Shown here: one piece after another, positions 1-5,122 of the stretch
Position numbering within the stretch: position 1 is the stretch's first letter
Layout: each line of letters starts with the position of its first letter
Origin: Mycobacterium sp.
GTDB lineage: Bacteria; Actinomycetota; Actinomycetes; Mycobacteriales; Mycobacteriaceae
Reading direction: 5' to 3'
Assembly: GCA_018500005.2 (NCBI GenBank)
Contig: JAHBAP020000457.1
Span: 1-9,886 of the forward strand
Length of the DNA stretch: 9,886 nt
Position numbers and translations under genes: made by a program
The notes under the pieces: generated by a model
Database searches by the model: none
Told to the model about the DNA's origin: nothing
The model's input: the letters and a program-made list of their open reading frames with translations, nothing else

Positions 1-438
1 CTGGCGGGCGGCGCGGGGCCCCCACCGCCGGCCCTGCCGGTCGCCCCCGCCGTTCCGCTGGTCCCCGCCGACCCCATCACGCCTGCTCCTCTAGCGGCCC
101 CGGCGCCTCAGGCGGTCGCGGCGCCTGCGCCGGGAGTCCCAGCGGTCGCCTTGGCCTCTGACAGCGCGGCGTCTATCACCCCGGCCGACGGGATGGCGCA
201 CTTGCCCAGCCCGGACAGCCTGCCGCCGGGCACCACCCAGACCGCCCCCGAACATCCCACCCTGGACTATCTCAAGGATGTCTGGAAGGCGTTGCGCACC
301 GAGGAAGTCACAGCCAGCGACGCCCTGTTGCTGCTGGCTCAGCGACCGGTGAACAACACCAATGTCGCCGACAGTGTTCCGCAGAGCCAGTCCGGCCCCG
401 CGGCGCCTTCGGCGGTTTCGGCGACACCGCCGGCCTGA
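1..438 (+). CDS. C-terminal end of Pro/Ala-rich secreted protein, RpfA-like (5' partial)
   Basis: Open from the first base in frame 1 to a TGA ending at 438, giving 145 visible residues; the true start lies outside the window. Visible residues 1 to about 60 are a low-complexity Ala/Pro/Val tract typical of wall-spanning secreted proteins. Around visible residues 88-114 lies a conserved-looking segment (LDYLKDVWKALR, then VTASDALLLLAQ) that matches, as I remember it, the C-terminal end of the mycobacterial resuscitation-promoting factor RpfA (AYTKKLWQAIR...DALDSLAQ). RpfA is a secreted peptidoglycan hydrolase with an N-terminal lysozyme-like domain and a long Pro/Ala linker. The catalytic domain is not visible here, so the assignment rests on the tail alone. 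The RpfA cysteine in this tail (VCGND) is absent, and about 30 further residues follow the motif. The gene converges on the SOUL gene with 19 bases between stops. Another Pro-rich wall protein is possible. Confidence 0.6.
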   Translation: MAGGAGPPPPALPVAPAVPLVPADPITPAPLAAPAPQAVAAPAPGVPAVALASDSAASITPADGMAHLPSPDSLPPGTTQTAPEHPTLDYLKDVWKALRTEEVTASDALLLLAQRPVNNTNVADSVPQSQSGPAAPSAVSATPPA

Positions 439-457
439 GCGCCCCTGCCCGACCCGG

Positions 458-1078
458 TCAGCGGAGGCTGACGACGACCTCGTTGCGGCGAAGGAACGGA
501 ATCGTCCACGGCGGGTCGTAGAACCATGCGAAGGGTTCGCCCGACGTCTTGATGTCGTCGTCCTGCAGAGTTTTCAGCAACTCCTCGGTGCGGCCCGCGA
601 TGACCTCGGGGCCGTAGTTTCCGGAGAAGCGCAGCACCGCCACCCGTTCACCGGGAACCTCCACAAGCCGCACTCGCTCGTCGTTGGGCACGGGCAGGGT
701 GTCCAGGGTGTATTCGGACGGCATGAAGAACCGGATCACCCACTGCCCGGTGCCGCTGCGCTGGGCGGCGACCGGGGCCGTCATGGCGATCTTCTGATTC
801 TCCTGGGCGACCGGGGCGGTCATGGCGATCTTGGTCTTGGACCGGTTGCCGCCGAAGATATAGCCGGCCAGTCTCCGGAAACCCTCGTTGCGGGCGGCCT
901 CCTCGTTGGCCTCGATCGTGGTCTCGGCGGCGATCCGCGGCCCGTAGCGGCGGATCTCGACGTCGCAGACCCGTCGCTCCACCGTGAACGGCGGTTCCTC
1001 GGTCCCGTGGCGGATCCCGACGATGGTGCCCGCGCCCTCGGCGACCTGTGTCAGTGCCCCGGCGATCTTGTTCAGCAT
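458..1078 (-). CDS. SOUL/HBP family haem-binding protein
   Basis: A 206-residue protein of the SOUL haem-binding family, whose members bind haem or porphyrin and usually act as soluble carriers or sensors; the physiological role in actinobacteria is not settled. Family signatures are clear: an N-terminal strand with VEIRRYGPR (residues 40-48), the segment KIAMTAPVA occurring twice (83-91 and 96-104), FFMPSEYTLDTLP (117-129), and the C-terminal block FAWFYDPPW...PFLRRNEV (183-201). The length is typical. I chose ATG 1078 because AAGGAGGG lies 5 bases upstream (1084-1091); an in-frame ATG at 1135 would add 19 basic residues with no family similarity. No signal peptide is evident, so it is probably cytoplasmic. 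It is divergent from the DUF4239-like gene (83-base gap) and convergent with the RpfA-like gene. The doubled KIAMTAPVA motif occurs in other bacterial SOUL proteins, here as a near-exact 13-codon DNA repeat. Confidence 0.9.
   Translation of the reverse strand: MLNKIAGALTQVAEGAGTIVGIRHGTEEPPFTVERRVCDVEIRRYGPRIAAETTIEANEEAARNEGFRRLAGYIFGGNRSKTKIAMTAPVAQENQKIAMTAPVAAQRSGTGQWVIRFFMPSEYTLDTLPVPNDERVRLVEVPGERVAVLRFSGNYGPEVIAGRTEELLKTLQDDDIKTSGEPFAWFYDPPWTIPFLRRNEVVVSLR
768..832. repeat. 26-bp direct repeat, 13-codon period, inside the SOUL gene
   Basis: Bases 768-793 and 807-832 are 26-bp copies differing at one position, spaced 39 bases (13 codons) apart. They encode the two KIAMTAPVA motifs of the SOUL protein, so the repeat looks like an in-frame tandem duplication kept by function. 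Confidence 0.85.
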
Positions 1079-1083
1079 GAGAA

Positions 1084-1091
1084 CCCTCCTT
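1084..1091 (-). promoter_or_regulatory. Strong ribosome binding site deciding the SOUL start
   Basis: On the minus strand AAGGAGGG precedes ATG 1078 by 5 bases. It fixes the start at 1078 rather than the in-frame ATG at 1135. Confidence 0.8.
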
Positions 1092-1149
1092 CGGTTATGA
1101 CCATTCAACGCGCGCCGAGGATGGCTGGGTTCCATCGGGCCATCGCTGC

Positions 1150-1155
1150 TAGTTT
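1150..1155 (+). promoter_or_regulatory. -10 box (TAGTTT) of a likely leaderless promoter
   Basis: TAGTTT fits the mycobacterial -10 consensus TANNNT and is followed by exactly 6 bases and then GTG 1162, so transcription would begin on or next to the start codon. No convincing -35 is seen, which is common in mycobacteria. Confidence 0.5.
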
Positions 1156-1161
1156 GCCCAC

Positions 1162-1944
1162 GTGAGAGAACTCGTCGTGGCGCTGCCCCTGTGGGCCATC
1201 GTCGGTGCGATGGTGCTCTTCTTCTGGGTTGTGACCAAGGCGGCCCGGGAGTTCGTGCTTCGCCGTCACGACCCCGAGGCGCGCGAGGACCTGGCCGAGC
1301 AGTCCAACAATCTGCTCACCGGCGTTGCGGCGACGTTCGCCTTCTTCGTCGGTTTCGCCATCTCGGCGAGTTGGGGTGCGGTGACGGCGGCGCAGACGGC
1401 TGTCGAGCAGCAGGCCACGGCGGTGCACCAGATGGCGTGGGAACTCAACAACATTCCCGACCGGGCCGAGTCCTCGGCGCTGATGGGCAAGCTCAAGGTT
1501 TACGCCGAGGCGGTCGCGACCGAGGATCGCGAGTCCCTGGTCAAAGGGACCACCGCCCACCTGCCCTCAGCCGTCCCGCTGGATCAATTCGAAAACGCCC
1601 TGCATGCCTACGCATACGGGCCGAAGGCGCCCGAACGTCAGGTTGCCCCCCTGGTCGCTGCGGCATCGCGTGTCGGTTCCACCGGCGCCGGCGTCGAGGC
1701 GGTGGCCAACCGCGCACTGCCCCGGCCGCTGTTCATCCTGCTGATGGTCGTCGGAACGCTGACCTCGATCCTGATGGGCATCAGCACGGTGACCTACAGC
1801 AGGCCGGCGCTGATCTTCGTCTGGTGTCTGATCCCGGCGGTGTCGATCACCACGGTGGTGGCACTGGCCTACCCGTTCGCCATCCGCTCCGGAGTCACCC
1901 TGGCCCCGATGCAGTCGGTGGCCGAGCAACTGGCCGCACCGTGA
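1162..1944 (+). CDS. DUF4239-type (bestrophin-like) four-helix membrane protein
   Basis: A 260-residue integral membrane protein starting with GTG. Four hydrophobic segments are visible at about residues 6-26, 51-71, 188-208 and 214-236, with a hydrophilic central region (about 75-185). The segment LLTGVAATFAFFVGFAISASWGAVTAAQ (second helix and following) and the long amphipathic stretch after it are the pattern of DUF4239, which is annotated as bestrophin-like in actinobacteria and suspected, not shown, to form an ion channel. No catalytic motif is seen. The start has no Shine-Dalgarno sequence, but a TAGTTT box ends 6 bases before GTG, which fits a leaderless mRNA. The gene is divergent from the SOUL gene and ends 4 bases from the stop of the downstream convergent acyl-CoA dehydrogenase. 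The family call is from memory of the motif pattern; membrane topology is the firmer part. Confidence 0.75.
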   Translation: MRELVVALPLWAIVGAMVLFFWVVTKAAREFVLRRHDPEAREDLAEQSNNLLTGVAATFAFFVGFAISASWGAVTAAQTAVEQQATAVHQMAWELNNIPDRAESSALMGKLKVYAEAVATEDRESLVKGTTAHLPSAVPLDQFENALHAYAYGPKAPERQVAPLVAAASRVGSTGAGVEAVANRALPRPLFILLMVVGTLTSILMGISTVTYSRPALIFVWCLIPAVSITTVVALAYPFAIRSGVTLAPMQSVAEQLAAP

Positions 1945-1948
1945 CGAA

Positions 1949-3082
1949 TTACCGGGTGAGCCCCGCATATCGGGTGCGGTGGTAGTCGCTGGACCCGAAC
2001 TCGTACTGCAGGGCGGTGAGCCGTTTGAAGTAGTGGCCGATGGCCAGTTCCTCGGTCATGCCCATCCCGCCGTGCAGTTGGACCGCGTTCTGGCCGACAA
2101 ACCGGGCCGCCCGCCCGACGGTGGCCTTGGCCGCGGAGACCGCCCGCGCCCGCACGTCGGGTTCGGCATCGAGGTTGAGCATGGCCAGATAGGTGGCCGA
2201 CACCGCCTGTTCGAGTTCCATGTACATATCCACCATCCGGTGTTGCAGCACCTGGAAGCTGCCGATCGGGGTGCCGAACTGCTGGCGCTGCTTGCAGTAG
2301 TCGACGGTGTCGGCCAGGACCCTGCGCATTGCGCCGACGGCCTCGGCGCACACCGCCGCCGCCCCCTCGTCGCGGGCGCGAGCAAGCGACGGCCAGGCGT
2401 CCTCCTGCATCAGGGCCGTGGCAGGCAGACGCATGCCTTCCAGCACCAGGTCGGCGGCGCGGCGGTCGTCGATGGTGCGATAGGAGTGGACCTGCATCCC
2501 GGCCGGGGGAGCGGCGGCGTCGAACTCGGTCAGGAACAGCGAAATGCCGCGCGAGTCTCCTGGTTCGCCACCGGTGCGCGCGGCGATGAGCAGGTGGGTG
2601 GCGATCGGTGCGCCGACGACGACGGACTTGGAGCCGGTGAGTACCCACCCCTCGTCATCGCGAACAGCCTTGGTGGACAGGGCTTCCCAGTGATCGGAGT
2701 TCTCGCCGGCGGCCAGGGAAACGATGGCCGATCCCTCGCCGATGTCCTCCAGGACGGCCGATGCTTCCCGGGTTCCGGTCCGCTGCAGCAGTCCGCCGGC
2801 CACTACGACGGTGTCGACGAACGGTTCTACGACCAGTGCCCGCCCCAACTCCTCGGCTATCACCATCGCCTCGAGGGGACCGCCGCCGATTCCGCCCGCG
2901 GATTCCGGCAGAGTGGCCCCGAGGATGCCGAGTTCCTCGGCGAACCCGCGCCAGATCTCGGGTCGCCAGCCCGCGCCGGTCTTGGCTGCGGCCCGGCTGC
3001 CCTCGAGGTCGTAGCGCGCGGCGAGGAACTTGCTCAGGCCGTCGCGCAGCATCTCTTGCTCGGCGGAAAGATTGAAATGCAT
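1949..3082 (-). CDS. Acyl-CoA dehydrogenase, FAD-binding (non-catalytic type) subunit of a FadE pair
   Basis: A 377-residue acyl-CoA dehydrogenase homologue, second gene of a two-gene operon. It has the usual order of N-terminal helical domain (1-115), central beta domain (about 120-225) and C-terminal helical domain (about 230-377). FAD-contact motifs are present: R-Q-Q-F-G at 266-270 followed by PIGSFQVLQ, and QLHGGMGMTEE at 335-345. The usual catalytic Glu of the C-terminal YEG motif is not cleanly present: the sequence is QYEFGSSDYHR, and gap-free alignment on the downstream Arg puts Phe362 there, with Glu361 one residue off. The alternative base site of isovaleryl-CoA dehydrogenase also lacks a clear Glu (Gly240, Glu239 adjacent). 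Together with its neighbour this suggests a beta-type subunit of a heterotetramer like mycobacterial FadE pairs. The start ATG 3082 has GGAGG 10 bases upstream, in the 21-base gap after the upstream gene. The substrate is unknown. Confidence 0.88.
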   Translation of the reverse strand: MHFNLSAEQEMLRDGLSKFLAARYDLEGSRAAAKTGAGWRPEIWRGFAEELGILGATLPESAGGIGGGPLEAMVIAEELGRALVVEPFVDTVVVAGGLLQRTGTREASAVLEDIGEGSAIVSLAAGENSDHWEALSTKAVRDDEGWVLTGSKSVVVGAPIATHLLIAARTGGEPGDSRGISLFLTEFDAAAPPAGMQVHSYRTIDDRRAADLVLEGMRLPATALMQEDAWPSLARARDEGAAAVCAEAVGAMRRVLADTVDYCKQRQQFGTPIGSFQVLQHRMVDMYMELEQAVSATYLAMLNLDAEPDVRARAVSAAKATVGRAARFVGQNAVQLHGGMGMTEELAIGHYFKRLTALQYEFGSSDYHRTRYAGLTR

Positions 3083-3103
3083 AGGTCTACAGCCTCCGGT
3101 TTC

Positions 3104-4336
3104 CTAAAGACCTAGCGTCGCTTTGGCCAGGATGTTGCGCTGAATTTCGTTGCTGCCCGCGTAGATCGAGCCGGCTCGGTCATTGAAGTACCGCAGTGGC
3201 GCGACCGCCTGCCACGGGTCGCCGCTGACGTAGCCGTCGGCCGGAGGTTGGTAGTCGGCGATCGGTCCGCCGGGTCGGGTGGCATGCGGTTGGTAGACCC
3301 GTCCGCGCGGGCCGGCGGCTTCCATCGCCAGTTCGGTGATGGCTTGGCTCAGTTCGATCGACAGGATCTTCAGCATCGACGGCGCCGCTCCCGGGTTGCG
3401 GCCGTCGGGGACCGCCGCCAGCTCCCGGTACTCCAGAATCTCGAGCACGTCGGTGCGGATGCGCACGTCGGCGAGGTTGGCGGCGAACGCCGGATCATCG
3501 AGCAGTACCCCGCCGCCCGGTCCGGGCTGCTGGGCTGCCTCCTGCGCGATCGACTCGGCCATCACCTGGAGCGACGGCGCTGCTGCGCCGCCACCGCGTT
3601 CGAACTCCAGCAGGTACTTGGCGACCGTCCAACCGTCGTCGATCTTGCCGATGACTCCGGTCTTGGGCACCCGCACGGCGTCGAAGAAGATCTGGGTCTG
3701 GATCTCCTCGCCCGAGGTCATGACCAGTGGCCGGATCTCGATCCCTGGGGAAGTCATGTCGATCAGGACGAAGGTGATGCCCTGCTGCTTGCGGGCGGAC
3801 TTTGTGGTGCGCACCAGGGCGAAAATCCAGTTCGCTTCCACCGCATGGGTGGTCCAGATCTTGCTACCTGTACACACCAGATCGTCGCCGTCGTCGACCG
3901 CGGCCATCGTCAGCGACGCCAGATCCGATCCGGCCTCGGGTTCTGAGTAGCCCTGGCAGAAGAACACCTCGCCGGTCAGGATCCTGGGCAGGAAATAGTC
4001 CTTCTGGTCGGGGGTGCCGAAGGCGATGATGGCGTGGGCCACCATGCGAATCCCCATGGGGGACAACGAGGGTGCGCCGGCCAGGGTGGACTCCCGGCTG
4101 AAGATGTAGTGCTGGGTCAGCGTCCAGTCGCAGCCGCCGTGCTCCACCGGCCAGGCCGGCGCCGCCCAGCCGCGCTCGTGCAGGATTGCCTGCCAGGCCA
4201 TGGAGGCTTGGTGATCGGCGTAGACGCTGGTCATCAGGCGGCCGGCCCGGCGCAGGTCGTCGGTCAACTTCTCGTCCAGGAATGCCCGCACCTCAGCGCG
4301 GAACTCAAGGTCCTTCGCCGACCACCCCAGATCCAT
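3104..4336 (-). CDS. Acyl-CoA dehydrogenase, probable catalytic subunit of a FadE pair
   Basis: A 410-residue acyl-CoA dehydrogenase homologue, first gene of the operon. Visible features are the N-terminal helical domain, the flavin-side motif CQGYSEPEAGSDLASL (127-142), SKIWTTHA (158-165), and the C-terminal motif IYAGSNEIQRNIL (391-403). In that last motif Ala393 replaces the catalytic Glu of medium-chain enzymes, as in isovaleryl- and long-chain acyl-CoA dehydrogenases, which use a Glu in an earlier helix; Glu246 in LLEFERGG (242-249) is the matching candidate. The R-x-Q-F-G FAD motif is missing, its place taken by a Pro/Gly-rich stretch (about 270-285). The partner gene supplies that motif, so an obligate complex is likely. 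Size and pairing recall M. tuberculosis FadE17/FadE18, but I do not claim orthology. ATG 4336 has AAGGGG about 9 bases upstream and follows a palindromic operator candidate. Confidence 0.88.
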   Translation of the reverse strand: MDLGWSAKDLEFRAEVRAFLDEKLTDDLRRAGRLMTSVYADHQASMAWQAILHERGWAAPAWPVEHGGCDWTLTQHYIFSRESTLAGAPSLSPMGIRMVAHAIIAFGTPDQKDYFLPRILTGEVFFCQGYSEPEAGSDLASLTMAAVDDGDDLVCTGSKIWTTHAVEANWIFALVRTTKSARKQQGITFVLIDMTSPGIEIRPLVMTSGEEIQTQIFFDAVRVPKTGVIGKIDDGWTVAKYLLEFERGGGAAAPSLQVMAESIAQEAAQQPGPGGGVLLDDPAFAANLADVRIRTDVLEILEYRELAAVPDGRNPGAAPSMLKILSIELSQAITELAMEAAGPRGRVYQPHATRPGGPIADYQPPADGYVSGDPWQAVAPLRYFNDRAGSIYAGSNEIQRNILAKATLGL

Positions 4337-4351
4337 CGCGTTTGCCCCTTA

Positions 4352-4373
4352 TCTGAATACAGCTGTTGTCAGA
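4352..4373. promoter_or_regulatory. 22-bp near-palindrome, candidate repressor operator of the fadE operon
   Basis: Arms TCTGA/TCAGA enclose the 8-bp palindrome ACAGCTGT with 2 non-matching bases on each side; 18 of 22 positions obey the symmetry. It ends 15 bases before the fadE start codon (4336) and covers the predicted transcription start. Size and symmetry fit a TetR-family operator, as is usual for mycobacterial fadE operons. It does not match the KstR consensus (TNNAACNNGTTNNA). No TetR gene lies in the window. Confidence 0.6.
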
Positions 4374-4379
4374 AATGTA
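4374..4379 (-). promoter_or_regulatory. Candidate -10 box (TACATT) of the fadE operon
   Basis: TACATT on the minus strand fits TANNNT and would put the transcription start about 7 bases downstream, inside the 22-bp palindrome, leaving a leader of about 31 bases with its own ribosome binding site. No good -35 hexamer is seen at 16-19 bases. Confidence 0.4.
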
Positions 4380-4487
4380 GACCCTCGGTGACGGGCGGGG
4401 CGAATCGATCCCGACGTTTGGGGAAGGCTGAGCCGGGGAACAGGACATCTCGGACGCCGACAGGCCCCACGAGACCTGATCCAGGAG

Positions 4488-4524
4488 AGGCCCGGTCCCT
4501 GCAGAAGGGACCGGGCCTTTCGTT
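4488..4524 (+). terminator. Strong intrinsic terminator with no obvious upstream gene
   Basis: A perfect 12-bp stem (AGGCCCGGTCCC, 4488-4499, with its complement at 4507-4518) closes a 7-base loop and is followed by a T-rich tail (TTCGTTTGT). The tail is only on the plus-strand side, so it ends rightward transcripts. No coding gene lies upstream on that strand, since the fadE gene is on the opposite strand. Confidence 0.8.
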
Positions 4525-4550
4525 TGTCCCCCGGTCGTTTGTCCCCCGGT
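4521..4550. repeat. Exact 15-bp tandem duplication after the terminator
   Basis: CGTTTGTCCCCCGGT occurs twice head to tail (4521-4535 and 4536-4550) without mismatch, starting in the T-rich tail of the hairpin. It may be a simple slippage duplication or a paired binding site. Confidence 0.9.
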
Positions 4551-4644
4551 TGGGCGACATCCGACGTCATCCCCACAAAGGGCCGATTCGCCGACGTTCG
4601 GGGCGGCCGGTCGGCGGCACGCTGGTGACACAGACCACTTCAGC

Positions 4645-4651
4645 AAGGAGG
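4645..4651 (+). promoter_or_regulatory. Ribosome binding site fixing the small secreted-peptide start
   Basis: AAGGAGG lies 6 bases before ATG 4658. It is the main evidence that this short gene is real and starts here rather than in the longer upstream open frame. Confidence 0.8.
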
Positions 4652-4657
4652 CCCCCG

Positions 4658-4906
4658 ATGAAAAGCTATGTCCCCGCCGCGGCCTTCGGCCTCGCACCCA
4701 CCGCCGCGGCCTTCGGGTTCGGCGCGGCCACCTCCCACGCCTCCGCTGGCCACGTCAACCAGAGCGCCGGTCAGGTCGCCGGCCCAGTGCGGACGGCCGG
4801 GTATTCGGTCCAGATCGGCGGAGGCACTGACGTTGACCTGTCGCATTGCGCGGTGACCGACGTCACCGGTCTGACGCAGCTAGTCGGTGAAGCTTCTTGC
4901 CGATGA
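4658..4906 (+). CDS. Small secreted protein with signal peptide, unknown function
   Basis: An 82-residue product. Residues 1-30 read as a Sec signal peptide: MKSYV, a hydrophobic Ala/Phe/Gly core, and a cleavage-like site after SHASA (26-30). The mature part would be about 52 residues and has exactly two cysteines (64 and 81), which could form one disulphide, around the segment GYSVQIGGGTDVDLSHCAVTDV (48-69). The pattern of a short Gly-rich strand, then C-x-V-T, then a C-terminal Cys resembles small exported mycobacterial proteins with a longer second half, so this one may be a shortened member; that is inference. It converges on the YbdD-family gene with 12 bases between stops and sits downstream of the orphan terminator, so it must have its own promoter. 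I do not recognise the family. Confidence 0.65.
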   Translation: MKSYVPAAAFGLAPTAAAFGFGAATSHASAGHVNQSAGQVAGPVRTAGYSVQIGGGTDVDLSHCAVTDVTGLTQLVGEASCR

Positions 4907-4918
4907 GGCGCGAACGCC

Positions 4919-5122
4919 TCAGCAGCAGCGTGCCCCCGGGTTGGCATCGGCCTCGCGGTGCCTCAGTCGCCAGTAGTCCGCTTCGGAGATCACCGGCTCA
5001 CCCGGATGGGTGCGGCGGCGATGTGCCGCGTAACGCTGGTAGTGGCTGTCGCCCATCAATGCGCCTACATACCAACGGATTTGGCGGGTGAGGCCGGTAA
5101 CGAATCCCCCAAAGCGTCCCAT
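4919..5122 (-). CDS. YbdD/YjiX family small protein (DUF466), CstA partner
   Basis: A 67-residue protein with the YbdD/YjiX signatures: an N-terminal helix with W17, GDSHYQRYAAHRRRTHP (24-40; compare G-x-P-D-Y-x-x-Y-x-x-H-x-x-x-x-H-P in E. coli), an acidic ISEADYWRLRHREADA segment, and the terminal GARCC. The final Arg-Cys-Cys is also the end of the E. coli proteins. Members are encoded next to CstA/BtsT transporters and are reported to be needed for pyruvate uptake with them, probably as an accessory subunit. The start ATG lies inside the 3' end of cstA, overlapping it by 58 bases in another frame; AAGGAGGT (5132-5139) lies 9 bases upstream, also inside cstA. This arrangement suggests translation tied to cstA. 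Length and composition are normal for the family. Confidence 0.9.
   Translation of the reverse strand: MGRFGGFVTGLTRQIRWYVGALMGDSHYQRYAAHRRRTHPGEPVISEADYWRLRHREADANPGARCC

Larger units (their letters stand above)
4337..4657. other. 321-bp non-coding region between the fadE operon and the secreted-peptide gene
   Basis: It holds the fadE promoter and operator (4352-4379), a strong intrinsic terminator pointing rightward (4488-4524), and a perfect 15-bp tandem duplication (4521-4550). The longest open frame across it continues straight through the terminator and has no ribosome binding site, so I see no protein gene. The 108 bases between operator and hairpin (4380-4487) could be a short transcribed RNA. 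The last 100 bases should contain the promoter of the 4658 gene, but no clear -10 box is visible. Confidence 0.7.

Noticed and set aside
362..1165. A 267-codon open frame opposite the SOUL gene
   Set aside because: The product is Arg/Gly/Asp-rich with no family motifs; the minus strand has clear SOUL signatures and a ribosome binding site.
1945..1948. Possible bidirectional terminator between the convergent stops at 1944 and 1949
   Set aside because: Only 4 bases separate the genes and no hairpin with a T-run is visible on either side; the transcripts probably overlap.
1979..3115. A 378-codon open frame opposite the 377-residue acyl-CoA dehydrogenase
   Set aside because: It is a high-GC shadow frame: low-complexity Gly/Arg/His-rich product, no known motifs and no ribosome binding site, while the opposite strand encodes an obvious enzyme.
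4400..4487. Possible c-di-AMP (ydaO) riboswitch from GGGGAA-type elements
   Set aside because: The GGGGAA runs are not arranged in the two symmetric halves expected and no cell-wall hydrolase follows.
4410..4490. TPP riboswitch-like pieces (GGCTGAG near 4426 and ACCTGATCC near 4474)
   Set aside because: The conserved TAATACC and GCG-x-AGG parts of the thi-box are missing and the downstream gene has no thiamine link; two short matches are not enough.
4411..4603. Two similar 13-mers, CCGACGTTTGGGG (4411) and CCGACGTTCGGGG (4591)
   Set aside because: Too short and too near the local base composition to claim as a repeat family or sigma-factor site; spacing to SigF-like elements does not fit.
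4034..4906. A 290-codon open frame on the plus strand including the secreted-peptide gene
   Set aside because: Most of it is antisense to the fadE gene and it runs through the terminator hairpin; the strong ribosome binding site and signal peptide place the real start at 4658.
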